Below are positions 1 through 7,177 of a DNA stretch of 36,759 nucleotides, piece after piece (the stretch's first letter is position 1; each line of letters starts with the position of its first letter). Under the pieces are notes generated by a model. That model saw only the letters and a program-made list of their open reading frames with translations. It searched no databases and was not told the DNA's origin. The DNA is from JAYSFC01 sp041913505 (lineage in GTDB: Bacteria > Pseudomonadota > Gammaproteobacteria > Burkholderiales > Burkholderiaceae_C), in assembly GCA_041913505.1 (NCBI GenBank), contig JAYSFC010000022.1, positions 1 to 36,759 of the forward strand, given 5' to 3'. The position numbers and the translations under genes were made by a program.

Positions 1-628
1 TGCGCGCCTCGGTGTTGCCGCGCGCGCCCGCGATGGCGCGCCCGCGCAGCGGCGCGTAGACGTGGATGTTGCCGTCGGCGATGACCTCGGCGCCGAAGCT
101 CACGACGGCCATGACCACGAGGTCGGCGCCGCGCGCATACACCTGCTGGCCCGAGCGCAGCGGCTTGTCGACCACCACGGTGCCGGGGCCCGGCACGGGC
201 ACCTCGACGGGCACCTGCACCGGCACTTCCACATGGACCTCGCGCACCACCTCCCGCACGACCTCGCGCGGTGCAGCTTCGGCAGCGGGCCCGCGTGCGG
301 CCTCGGGGGCGGCGATCAGGCCCACGGCGTGGGCCGCCTCCATCTGCGCGGGGCTGCCGCCGCGCACGGCCACGGGCCGCGTGCGGTGGTCGCGCAGCAG
401 GGCCACGAGGGCCGCGAAGTCGATAGGCGCCTCGGCATCGCGCACGGCGGCGAGGTCGATCAGCACCGGGTCGTTGTCGAAGAAGTCGGGATCGTCCCCC
501 AGACGGGCCGCCAGCTCGGCGGCCAGCGCCTCGGCGTCGGTGGTCTTGAGCGCCACGGCCACCACGGGCAGCTGGGCGCTCTTGAGGTCAAAGCTGGTGC
601 GGGCCTGGCCCGCCGTGTCAACGGCCAT
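1..628 (-). CDS. minC: Septum site-determining protein MinC (C-terminus beyond window)
   Basis: MinC inhibits FtsZ polymerisation at the poles, together with MinD/MinE, in placing the division septum. The minus-strand frame from ATG at 628 stays open to the window edge, giving 209 residues. An N-terminal MinC_N-like domain (about 1-108, with FDLKSAQLPVVAVALKT near the start) is followed by a linker of alternating Val with Arg/Glu/Pro (about 121-148), then the beginning of the right-handed beta-helix MinC_C domain (PLRSGQQVYARGADLVV, then GNIHVYAPLRGRAIAG), which is the family signature. Roughly the last 40 residues lie outside. minD and minE would be expected further left on the same strand. 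The start lacks a strong Shine-Dalgarno; two tandem palindromes sit 44-75 nt upstream. Identification is secure from the C-terminal motif; the linker is unusually repetitive. Confidence 0.93.
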   Translation of the reverse strand, partial: MAVDTAGQARTSFDLKSAQLPVVAVALKTTDAEALAAELAARLGDDPDFFDNDPVLIDLAAVRDAEAPIDFAALVALLRDHRTRPVAVRGGSPAQMEAAHAVGLIAAPEAARGPAAEAAPREVVREVVREVHVEVPVQVPVEVPVPGPGTVVVDKPLRSGQQVYARGADLVVMAVVSFGAEVIADGNIHVYAPLRGRAIAGARGNTEAR

Positions 629-671
629 GGGGGGTGCGAAAAAGGCGCTGCTTCAGAAGCCGCGAAGTGTA

Positions 672-703
672 CCGTGCGGGCACGGCGGGCCTGTGAACAC
701 AGG
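672..703. repeat. Two tandem 14-bp palindromes upstream of minC
   Basis: CCGTGC-GG-GCACGG (672-685) and CCTGTG-AA-CACAGG (690-703) are perfect inverted repeats separated by 4 nt, in the 108-bp gap between pssA and minC. They could be protein-binding sites ahead of minC or short RNA hairpins after pssA; no T-tract follows, so a classical terminator is unlikely. Function is unknown. Confidence 0.4.
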
Positions 704-736
704 TACGCCCGGGAGCGCGCCGCACGCCGGGGGCCA

Positions 737-1357
737 TCACAGCTTGGGGATACGGATGCGGCTGATCATGAGCGAGCCCGACAGCGCGAACAGCAGCACC
801 AGCGGGTGCAGCGTGAAGCCGCCGATGAGCACGTGGCCGAACCAGAGCTGGTCGCGCACCGCGCCCATGGCGGCGGCCACGGCGAGCAGCCCCACGAGCA
901 CGATGGAGGTGGGGATGGGCGTGCCCTCGAAGTACTTCACCTTGCCGCTGTCGTCGGCCAGCGTCTCGGCCGTGATGTTGAAGCGCGCCAGGCGCGAGAC
1001 GCCGCAGGCCACGAAGTAGGCCAGCACCACGCGGTCGTACAGGCCCTGCATGCCGCAGCCGTAGGCGATGAGCGCGGGCGCCACGCCGAACGAGATCACG
1101 TCGGCCAGCGAGTCGAGCTCGCGCCCCATGGCCGAGCTTTTCTGGCGCCAGCGCGCGATGCGCCCGTCCAGCACGTCGAACACCAGCGCCGCGAGCACGA
1201 GCGTGCACGCGAAATAAACATGGCGCACGTCCGCGGTCTCGATGAAGGTGATGATCGAGAACAGCGACCCGACGCCGCAGAAGGCGTTGCCCAGCGTGAA
1301 CCAGTCCGCGAGGTGGAACTCGCGGATCATCGAGAAGCGTTTGGGGGAAGAGGCCAT
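737..1357 (-). CDS. pssA: CDP-diacylglycerol--serine O-phosphatidyltransferase
   Basis: Makes phosphatidylserine from CDP-diacylglycerol and L-serine, the committed step to phosphatidylethanolamine, in the inner membrane. The 206-residue protein carries the complete CDP-alcohol phosphotransferase signature at 61-86: D61, D64-G65, A68-R69, G78, D82 and D86 in the D-x2-DG-x2-AR-x8-G-x3-D-x3-D arrangement. Several hydrophobic segments (about 24-40, 46-62, 92-115, 150-170, 180-198) make it a polytopic membrane protein of the short PssA type. ATG at 1357 has no Shine-Dalgarno, but a GATAAT hexamer ends 8 nt upstream, so the transcript may be nearly leaderless. It lies between the catabolic operon and minC on the same strand but is separated from both by 49 and 108 nt. 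An alternative member of the same superfamily (PgsA) is less likely because of the N-terminal sequence. Confidence 0.94.
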   Translation of the reverse strand: MASSPKRFSMIREFHLADWFTLGNAFCGVGSLFSIITFIETADVRHVYFACTLVLAALVFDVLDGRIARWRQKSSAMGRELDSLADVISFGVAPALIAYGCGMQGLYDRVVLAYFVACGVSRLARFNITAETLADDSGKVKYFEGTPIPTSIVLVGLLAVAAAMGAVRDQLWFGHVLIGGFTLHPLVLLFALSGSLMISRIRIPKL

Positions 1358-1365
1358 GGGGCAGC

Positions 1366-1371
1366 ATTATC
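1366..1371 (-). promoter_or_regulatory. pssA: Candidate -10 element for pssA
   Basis: GATAAT on the minus strand matches the sigma70 -10 consensus at 5 of 6 positions and ends 8 nt before the pssA ATG. No convincing -35 is seen. If used, transcription would start at about the start codon, giving a leaderless mRNA. Confidence 0.3.
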
Positions 1372-1406
1372 GAATGCCCGCCCCCATGGCGGGTGACACG
1401 GCGCCT

Positions 1407-2195
1407 TTATTGAAAGCGCGGGGCCCGCTTCTCGATGAAGGCCGTGACGGCCTCGCGGTGGTCGGCCGTCTTGTGGGCAATGGCCTGGTAGCCCGCCGAC
1501 AGCTCCAGCAGCGACGCCAGCGTGGCGCGCTCGCCCTCGCGCAGCAGGCGCTTGGTCATGCGCATCACGGCGCCGGGGTTGGCGGCGATCTTTTCGGCCA
1601 GCGCGCGGGCCGTGGGCAGCAGCTGGTCGGCGCTCACCACGCGGCTCACCAGGCCGCAGGCCAGGGCCTCCTGGGCGCCGATGGCCTCGCCGGTGAAGGC
1701 CATCTCGGACGCCTTGGCCATGCCCACGGCGCGCGGCAGCAGCCAGGCACCGCCGTCACCGGGCACGATGCCCACGCGCACGAAGCTCTCGGCGAAGGTG
1801 GCCGCCTCGGACGCGATGCGGATGTCGCACATGCAGGTCAGGTCCAGCCCCGCACCGATGGCCGGGCCGTTGACGGCGCAGATCACGGGCACGTCGAGCT
1901 GCTGCAGCGCCACGGGGATCTGCTGGATGCCCTGGCGGTATTCCTCGCGGATCAGGTCGGGCGTGAGCGCGTCATCGAAGAAGCGCTTCATGTCCTTGAC
2001 GTTGCCGCCCGAGCTGAACACCGGGCCGGCGCCCGTGAGGATGACAACCTTCACGCTGGCGTCCTTGCGCACGTCATCGCAGAGTTGCACGAACTCCTGC
2101 ACCGCCGTGTTGCCGGTGAGCGCGTTGCGCGTCTCGGGCTGGTTCATGGTGACGGTCAGGATGCCGCCGTCGCGTTCGATGGTCAGAAAGGCCAT
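1407..2195 (-). CDS. Enoyl-CoA hydratase/isomerase family (crotonase)
   Basis: 262-residue crotonase-fold protein, last gene of the catabolic operon, likely hydrating or otherwise processing the enoyl-CoA made by the two dehydrogenases upstream. Oxyanion-hole segments are present: GPVFSSGGNVKDM (57-69) and NGPAIGAGLDL (109-119). Of the two catalytic glutamates of rat enoyl-CoA hydratase, the second is retained (E164 in KASEMAFTG) but the position of the first (Glu144) is Phe138 in FAESF; an Asp (D147) lies in VPGDGGAWLLPR. This resembles isomerase-like or specialised crotonases more than a textbook hydratase, so the reaction is open. ATG at 2195 is preferred over an upstream in-frame ATG at 2243 because GGAG lies 6 nt before it and the homologous domain begins there. 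An 83-nt gap with a terminator-like hairpin separates it from the preceding gene. Confidence 0.88.
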   Translation of the reverse strand: MAFLTIERDGGILTVTMNQPETRNALTGNTAVQEFVQLCDDVRKDASVKVVILTGAGPVFSSGGNVKDMKRFFDDALTPDLIREEYRQGIQQIPVALQQLDVPVICAVNGPAIGAGLDLTCMCDIRIASEAATFAESFVRVGIVPGDGGAWLLPRAVGMAKASEMAFTGEAIGAQEALACGLVSRVVSADQLLPTARALAEKIAANPGAVMRMTKRLLREGERATLASLLELSAGYQAIAHKTADHREAVTAFIEKRAPRFQ

Positions 2196-2209
2196 GGGTA
2201 CTCCGTTAC

Positions 2210-2259
2210 AAAAAGGGGCGCTGCCAGCGCGCGCGATGGGCACGGGCTCCGCTGGCAGC
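2210..2259 (-). terminator. Terminator-like hairpin inside the catabolic operon
   Basis: On the minus strand a perfect 10-bp stem (GCTGCCAGCG at 2259-2250 pairing with CGCTGGCAGC at 2229-2220, 20-nt loop) is followed after 5 nt by TTTTT (2214-2210). It sits between the small acyl-CoA dehydrogenase and the crotonase, so it may be a partial terminator or processing hairpin lowering expression of the last gene. The 20-nt loop is long for an intrinsic terminator. Confidence 0.5.
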
Positions 2260-2278
2260 CAGGGGTTTCAAAGCGCCG

Positions 2279-3289
2279 TCAGTGCGCCGCCTCCACGTCG
2301 GTGATGCGGCGCACGAGGTCCAGCGTCAGCCCCGGGTGCGCCAGCAGTTCCTCGCCGGCCACGCCGTGCCAGTAGGACTCGCTGCCCGCGGCCTGGCGCC
2401 AGGCGTGCAGGCGGCGCGTGAACAGCTGCAGGTCGTACTCGGCGGTGAAGCCGATGGCACCGTGGATGGCGTGGGCCAGTTCGGCCACGGCCAGCGCCGC
2501 CTCGCTGCAGCGCGCCTTGGCCGTGGCCACGCGCAGCCGGTCCGGCAGCCCCCCCACGCCCTGGCAGCCCAGCTGCGCCGCCATGCGCGCGGCGAACACG
2601 TGCTCGCTCATCACGGCCAGCTGGTGCTGTATGGCCTGGAACTTGCCGATGGGGCGGCCGAACTGCTGGCGCTCGTTGGCGTACTGCAGCGTGCGCTGGA
2701 ACACCTGGGCCAGCGCGCCCGCCATCTGCGGCGCGAGCACGGCGGCCTGCAGGCTGCGCGCGTCCGCCCCGGCGTCCACGGCCACGGGGGCGGGCGCCGC
2801 CCATTCCAGCGCGGCATCGAGCGCCAACGCCTGGGGCGCGACCCGCGCCTGCCCCACGTCCAGCAGATGCCAGCCGTCGGACGCCTGCGCCAGCACCCAC
2901 GCGGCCACCGCACCGCCGCGCACCAGGGCGCAGCGCAGGCCGCCGCCGGGCAGCCGCTCGCCGCGCGCCAGCGCGATGCTGCCTGCGGGACGCGCAACGC
3001 CCGCGCGGGCCAGCAGCGCGCGCGCCGCCATGGTGTCGCCCAGGGGCAGCGGCAGCGCGTGCGCGCCGCACTGCTCCAGCACGCCGAACGCCTGGGCCAG
3101 GCCGAGGCCGGCGCCACCGTCGGACTCGCTCAGCAGCGCATCGGCCAGGCCCGTGGCCTCCAGCTGTTCCCACAGCGCGGCCGCTTCGGGCGCGGCACGG
3201 CCGCCGGCCTCGATGGCGCGCACCACGGCCGGCGTGCATTGGTCGGCCAGCAGCTGGCGTGCCGCGTCGGCAAAGAGATCGTCATTCAT
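2279..3289 (-). CDS. Small acyl-CoA dehydrogenase-family protein
   Basis: 336-residue acyl-CoA dehydrogenase-like protein immediately downstream (11 nt) of a full-size dehydrogenase. The C-terminal helical domain is recognisable: YANERQQFGRPIGKFQAIQH (203-222) and HAIHGAIGFTAEYDLQLFTRR (about 273-293). The middle beta-domain is short and divergent: the usual SEPxxGSD segment is absent, being replaced by an Ala/Gly/Leu-rich stretch (100-170). Such short dehydrogenases are known as one half of heteromeric enzymes (PimC/PimD and ChsE4/ChsE5 types), so I infer that it pairs with the 3301-4458 product in an alpha-2/beta-2 complex. The start at ATG 3289 (MNDDLFADAA) is chosen over the ATG at 3295 because AAAGGA then has 6-nt spacing; a longer open frame to 3661 is only shadow reading through the neighbouring gene. 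Confidence 0.88.
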   Translation of the reverse strand: MNDDLFADAARQLLADQCTPAVVRAIEAGGRAAPEAAALWEQLEATGLADALLSESDGGAGLGLAQAFGVLEQCGAHALPLPLGDTMAARALLARAGVARPAGSIALARGERLPGGGLRCALVRGGAVAAWVLAQASDGWHLLDVGQARVAPQALALDAALEWAAPAPVAVDAGADARSLQAAVLAPQMAGALAQVFQRTLQYANERQQFGRPIGKFQAIQHQLAVMSEHVFAARMAAQLGCQGVGGLPDRLRVATAKARCSEAALAVAELAHAIHGAIGFTAEYDLQLFTRRLHAWRQAAGSESYWHGVAGEELLAHPGLTLDLVRRITDVEAAH

Positions 3290-3300
3290 GCCCATTCCTT

Positions 3301-4458
3301 TCAGCGCAAGCCCAGGCCGCGCGCAATCATTCCGCGCAGGATGTCGCGCGTGCCGCCGCGCAGCGAGAACGAGGGCGAGGCCTCGGTGATGTACTTCAGC
3401 GTCATGAGCAGCTCCACGGGCACGTCTTGCGCATCGCGTGCGAACAGGTCGTCGGCAATGGCCGCGGGAATCATCTGCTCCAGCGTCGTGCCCAGCTCTT
3501 TGACCAGCGCGGCCTCGACGATGGGGCTTTGGCCGCGCACCAGTTTTTCCTGGATCGCCACCGACATGGCGCGCAGCGGCGCGAGCTGGGTGAGCACCTT
3601 GCCGGCCAGGCGCTGGGCCGATTCGCTGCGCCCCTGGGGCGTGCGCACGTAGTCGAGCCACTGGTCGAACAGCACGATGCTGGAGAACAGCCGCTCGGGC
3701 CCGCTGCGCTCGAAGGCGAGTTCGGCCGTCACCTGCTCCCAGCCCTGGCCTTCGGCGCCGATGAGCGCGTCGGGGGCAAGCTGCACGTTGTCGAAGAACA
3801 CCTCGCAGAAATGGCGGTCGCCCGAGAGGTCCTCGATGGGGCGCACGGTGACGCCCGGCAGCTGCAGGTCCACGATCACCTGGGACAGGCCCTTGTGCCG
3901 GTCTTCGCTCGTGCCCGAGGTGCGCACCAGCGCGATCATGTACCGGCAGTGGTGGGCGTTGGTGGTCCAGATCTTCTGGCCATTGAGCACGAAGCCCTGG
4001 TCGTTGGGCGTGGCGCGCGTCTTCACGCTGGCCAGGTCCGAGCCGGAATTGGGCTCGCTCATGCCGATGCAGAAAAACGCCTCGCCGCGGCAGACCTGGG
4101 GGATGTAGAAGCGCTTTTGCGCCTCGGTGCCGTACTTGAGGATCAGCGGCGCGCTCTGGCGGTCCGCGATCCAGTGCGAGCCCACGGGTGCGCCGCAGGC
4201 CAGGTATTCCTCAACCAGCACGTAGCGCGTGAAGGCACTGCGCCCGCCGCCGCCGTACTCCTTGGGCAGGGTGACGCCGATCCAGCCCTTGGCGCCCAGC
4301 TGGCGGCTCAGCTCGGTGCTGTAGCCGCCCCACGAGCGGGCGCGCACATGGGCGGGCAGCCCGGCGATGGCCCCGGCCAGAAAGGCGCGCACCTCGGCGC
4401 GCAGGGCTTCGTCCTCGGGCGGAATGCGCGTGAGCACAAGCGAATCCAAAACCGACAT
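3301..4458 (-). CDS. Acyl-CoA dehydrogenase, full-size
   Basis: 385-residue FAD-dependent acyl-CoA dehydrogenase, introducing the alpha,beta double bond of an acyl-CoA. Domains in order: N-terminal helical domain (1-125; KEYGGGG at 66-72), middle beta domain with the flavin/substrate signature FFCIGMSEPNSGSDLASVK (128-146) and GQKIWTTNAHH (160-170), C-terminal helical domain with AFERSGPERLFSS (248-260) and a terminal GGTRDILRGMIARGLGLR. The usual C-terminal catalytic Glu of the MCAD type is not evident at the GGT motif; E250 in AFERSGPER is the more likely base, as in dehydrogenases with the base in helix G. A good ribosome site (GAGGAACGAGG) precedes ATG 4458. It lies 15 nt after the Bug protein gene and 11 nt before the small dehydrogenase. 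The substrate is unknown. Confidence 0.92.
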   Translation of the reverse strand: MSVLDSLVLTRIPPEDEALRAEVRAFLAGAIAGLPAHVRARSWGGYSTELSRQLGAKGWIGVTLPKEYGGGGRSAFTRYVLVEEYLACGAPVGSHWIADRQSAPLILKYGTEAQKRFYIPQVCRGEAFFCIGMSEPNSGSDLASVKTRATPNDQGFVLNGQKIWTTNAHHCRYMIALVRTSGTSEDRHKGLSQVIVDLQLPGVTVRPIEDLSGDRHFCEVFFDNVQLAPDALIGAEGQGWEQVTAELAFERSGPERLFSSIVLFDQWLDYVRTPQGRSESAQRLAGKVLTQLAPLRAMSVAIQEKLVRGQSPIVEAALVKELGTTLEQMIPAAIADDLFARDAQDVPVELLMTLKYITEASPSFSLRGGTRDILRGMIARGLGLR

Positions 4459-4473
4459 GGGGTGCCTCGTTCC

Positions 4474-5460
4474 TCAATCCAGCGATACGCCGGTACTCTT
4501 GACCACCGACGCCCAGCGCGCCAGCTCCTTCTCGATGTAGGCGCCGTATTCGGCCGGGCTCGAGCCCAGCGGCTCGGTGCCCTGCACGCGCAGCTTCTCG
4601 AGCACCGAGGGGCTCTTGAGCGCCTGCAGGAAGGCCTGGTTCAGGCGCTCGACCACCGGCTGCGGCGTCTGCGCCGGCACCATCACGCCCTGCCAGGCAC
4701 CGGCCTCGAAACCGGCCATGCCGCTTTCAGCCAGCGTGGGCGCCACGGGAAAGTTGGGCAGGCGCTTGGCCGTGGACACCGCCAGCAGCCGCAGCTTGCC
4801 GTCCTTGATGAAGGGCGCCACGGAGTTGATGGTGTCGGTCATGAAGTGGATCTGGCCTGCCACCAGGTCCACGTCGGCGGGTGCGCTGCCCTTGTAGGGC
4901 ACATGGGCCGCCTCCATGCCGAAGCGCTGCACCACCTGGAAGGCCACCAGGTGCGTGACATTGCCGTTGCCCGCCGAGCCATAGGACAGTTGGCCGGGGT
5001 GCTTCTTGGCGTAGTCCACCAGGTCGGCCACGGTCTTGACCGGCAACTGGGGGTGCACCACCAGGCCCAGCGGCACCACGGCGGTGATCGCCACGGGCGC
5101 CAGGTCTTTGCGCACGTCGTAGCTCAGCTTCTTGTAGAGCGCGGGGCTCAGCGCGATGGACGAGGTGTTGTAGAGCACCGTGTAGCCGTCCGGCGCAGCC
5201 TTGGACACGAAGGCGTTGCCGATGTTGCCGTTGGCGCCGGGCTTGTTGTCCACCACCACCGGCTGGCCCAGCTGCTCGCCCACGCTTTGCGCCAGCACCC
5301 GGGCCACCATGTCGGTGGGCCCGCCGGGCGGGAAGGGCACCACCAGGGTGATGGGCTTGTCGGGCCAGCCGGCCGCATGGGCCACGCCGGCCAGCGGGCT
5401 GGCCCACAGCAGCCCCGCGGCGGCCAGAGCGGCCAGGCTTCTTGAGAGTTTTGTGGTCAC
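4474..5460 (-). CDS. Bug/TctC-family tripartite tricarboxylate transporter substrate-binding protein
   Basis: Periplasmic solute receptor of the Bug (Bordetella uptake gene) family, which binds carboxylates or related small molecules. A Sec signal peptide (residues 1-29, hydrophobic LAALAAAGLLWA, cleavage near AHA/AG) is followed by the family motifs GWPDKPITLVVPFPPGGPTD (31-50) and NKPGANGN, then SYGSAGNGNVTHL and PVAPTLAESG, all typical. The start is placed at GTG 5460, since AAGGAGAC lies 8 nt upstream; the frame runs to a TTG at 5487 without a usable site. No TctA/TctB membrane subunits occur in the window, so this is an orphan receptor, common in Burkholderiales. The 69-nt gap to the preceding maoC-like gene holds a palindromic repeat. 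Confidence 0.93.
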   Translation of the reverse strand: MTTKLSRSLAALAAAGLLWASPLAGVAHAAGWPDKPITLVVPFPPGGPTDMVARVLAQSVGEQLGQPVVVDNKPGANGNIGNAFVSKAAPDGYTVLYNTSSIALSPALYKKLSYDVRKDLAPVAITAVVPLGLVVHPQLPVKTVADLVDYAKKHPGQLSYGSAGNGNVTHLVAFQVVQRFGMEAAHVPYKGSAPADVDLVAGQIHFMTDTINSVAPFIKDGKLRLLAVSTAKRLPNFPVAPTLAESGMAGFEAGAWQGVMVPAQTPQPVVERLNQAFLQALKSPSVLEKLRVQGTEPLGSSPAEYGAYIEKELARWASVVKSTGVSLD

Positions 5461-5494
5461 GGTCTTGTCTCCTTGGTTTGAATGCAATTGCCTT

Positions 5495-5538
5495 CCAGCG
5501 CTTATGCGGTTTGCGCTGATCGCTATCTCTTATGTAGC
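5495..5538 (+). repeat. Double-hairpin interspersed repeat, copy a
   Basis: 44-nt element: first arm pair AGCGC (5497-5501)/GCGCT (5513-5517), second arm pair GCTAT (5522-5526)/GTAGC (5534-5538). It overlaps the 3' end of the maoC-like gene and supplies its last codons and stop (TAA at 5532-5530). Five further copies with the same spacing occur in this window. Confidence 0.65.
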
Positions 5539-6003
5539 TTCTCGCCCTGCGAGCAGGCGCACGGCGGTGTACTCCATCACCTGCTGGCCGCGCTGGTTGA
5601 ATACCGTGATGCACGAGGTGACGACGGCCCGGTTGCCCTTGGAGGTGGGGCGTACGCCGGTCACCTCCACCACGGCCTCGATGCTGTCGCCCACGAGCAC
5701 GGGAGCCAGGATCTTTTGGTGCAGCTCCAGCATGGCCAGGCCCGTGCCCTGGATCATGCTTTGCAGGATGAAACCCTCGATGAACGTGTAGGTCAGCGCG
5801 CCCGGCACCGGGCGGCCCTGGATCGCGCCGCCCGCGTAGCCTTCCTCGATGAAGATGGCCTCCAGCATGCCGGTGGCGTTGATGAAGTTGACCAGGTCGG
5901 CCTCGGTGATCGTGCGGCGGAAGGTGCGCCAGCGCTGGCCCGGCCGCAGGTCTTGCCAGTACGCGCCCTGGCCCATGCGGGGAATGTCGTCGGTAATGCT
6001 CAT
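5530..6003 (-). CDS. MaoC-like hot-dog protein lacking the hydratase Asp/His motif
   Basis: 157-residue single hot-dog protein of the MaoC/FAS1-dehydratase type, sitting between CoA-transferase and Bug genes in the catabolic operon. The region aligning with the hydratase-2 motif (G-D-x-N-P-x-H) reads G45-M46-L47-E48-A49-I50-F51, so both the catalytic Asp and His are replaced; the downstream RPVPGALTYTFIEGF helix (64-78) is intact. An enoyl-CoA hydratase activity by the usual mechanism is therefore doubtful; a thioesterase, a binding role or a different mechanism are alternatives. ATG 6003 follows the CoA-transferase stop by 7 nt, without a clear ribosome site, suggesting translational coupling. 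The last codons (Glu-Ala-Thr-stop) come from the palindromic repeat at 5495-5538. Confidence 0.82.
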   Translation of the reverse strand: MSITDDIPRMGQGAYWQDLRPGQRWRTFRRTITEADLVNFINATGMLEAIFIEEGYAGGAIQGRPVPGALTYTFIEGFILQSMIQGTGLAMLELHQKILAPVLVGDSIEAVVEVTGVRPTSKGNRAVVTSCITVFNQRGQQVMEYTAVRLLAGREAT

Positions 6004-6010
6004 GGTTTTA

Positions 6011-7177
6011 TCAGGCTTGGAGTTGGGAGATGTCCGCGTCGCTCAGGCCCGCCTCGCGCAGCAGCTCGGCCGTGTGCTGGCCCAGGCGCGGCGGCATGGC
6101 AACAGGCGGCTGCGCGCCGTCGAAGCGCACGGAGGAACGTGGAAACCGCACCTCGCCCATCGCGGGGTCCTGCACGCTGGCGAAGAAGCCGGTGGCCCGC
6201 AGGTGCGGGTCCTGCGGCAGGTCGTCCATGCGCGCCACCGGGGCGGCGGGGATCTCCAGGCGCTCGCAGGTCTGCAGCCAGTGCTGCGTGCCGTGCCGTG
6301 CCACGTGCTGGCTCAGGATCTCGAGCAGCTCGGCGATGTGCCGGGTGCGGCTGGCCTGGTCGGCAAAGCGCGCGTCCCGCGCCAGTTCGGGCTGGCCCAC
6401 CGCCTCGAAGAAGCGGCGCCAGTGCGCATCGGTGTACGGCATCATGCAGACATGCCCGTCCAGCGTCTTGTAGGGCTTGCGCCAGGGCGCCATCACGCGC
6501 GGGTAGCCCGCGCCGCTCTTGGCGGGCGTGAAGTGCATGCCGTAGAAGTGCTCGACGAGGTTGAAGCCCACCATGGTCTCGAACATGGGGATCTCGACGA
6601 AGCCCCCCAGGCCCGTGCGCTCGCGCGCGAACAGCGCTGCCAGGATGGCGTGCGCTGCGACCAGGGCGCAGGTCTTGTCGGCCGCGATGGTGGGCAGGTA
6701 GCGGGCTTCGCCCGTCTGGCGCTGCATCAGGTCGGCCAGACCGCTCATGCCCTGGATCACGTCGTCGTACGCCGGCATGCCGGCGTAGGGGCCGTCCTCG
6801 CCGAAGCCGTGCAGCCCCGCATACACCAGGCGCGGATAGCGGCCGCGCAGGCTGGTCGGGTCCAGCCCCAGCTTGGCGAGCTTTTGCGGCCGCATGCTGT
6901 GCATGAACACGTCGGCCGTGGCCAGCAGCGCGTGCAGCGCGGCCTGCGCGGCGGGCTGCTTCAAGTCCAGCACCACGCTTTTCTTGTTGCGGTTGCAGCC
7001 CATGAACACGGCCGCCATGCCCGGCTCCACCGCCGGGCCGGTGTGGCGCGTGGAGTCGCCGCCCGGCGGCTCGATCTTGATGACCTCGGCACCGTAGTCC
7101 GCCAGCACCTGGCTGGCCAGCGGGCCGAACACCACGCTGGACAGGTCCAGCACCCGCACGCCTGCCAGGGGGCTCAT
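6011..7177 (-). CDS. CaiB/BaiF family CoA-transferase (first of two)
   Basis: 388-residue class III CoA-transferase, moving CoA between carboxylates through an aspartyl-CoA anhydride. Visible family features: LAGVRVLDLSSVVFGPLASQ at the N-terminus, YGAEVIKIEPPGGDSTR, the NRNKKSVVLDLK strand, GFGEDGPYAGMPAYDDVIQG (124-143), and D167 in IAADKTCAL, which aligns with the catalytic Asp169 of formyl-CoA transferase. ATG 7177 overlaps the stop of the upstream CoA-transferase gene by 4 nt (ATGA), a sign of coupled translation and perhaps of a heteromeric or sequential pair. The two transferases are homologous but clearly diverged. The acceptor acid is unknown; a longer open frame upstream is only a shadow of the neighbouring gene. 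Confidence 0.93.
   Translation of the reverse strand: MSPLAGVRVLDLSSVVFGPLASQVLADYGAEVIKIEPPGGDSTRHTGPAVEPGMAAVFMGCNRNKKSVVLDLKQPAAQAALHALLATADVFMHSMRPQKLAKLGLDPTSLRGRYPRLVYAGLHGFGEDGPYAGMPAYDDVIQGMSGLADLMQRQTGEARYLPTIAADKTCALVAAHAILAALFARERTGLGGFVEIPMFETMVGFNLVEHFYGMHFTPAKSGAGYPRVMAPWRKPYKTLDGHVCMMPYTDAHWRRFFEAVGQPELARDARFADQASRTRHIAELLEILSQHVARHGTQHWLQTCERLEIPAAPVARMDDLPQDPHLRATGFFASVQDPAMGEVRFPRSSVRFDGAQPPVAMPPRLGQHTAELLREAGLSDADISQLQA

Noticed and set aside
3259..5445. Long plus-strand frame opposite the dehydrogenase and Bug genes
   Set aside because: Same GC-driven artefact: no family motifs, no ribosome site, and it would be antisense to conserved genes.
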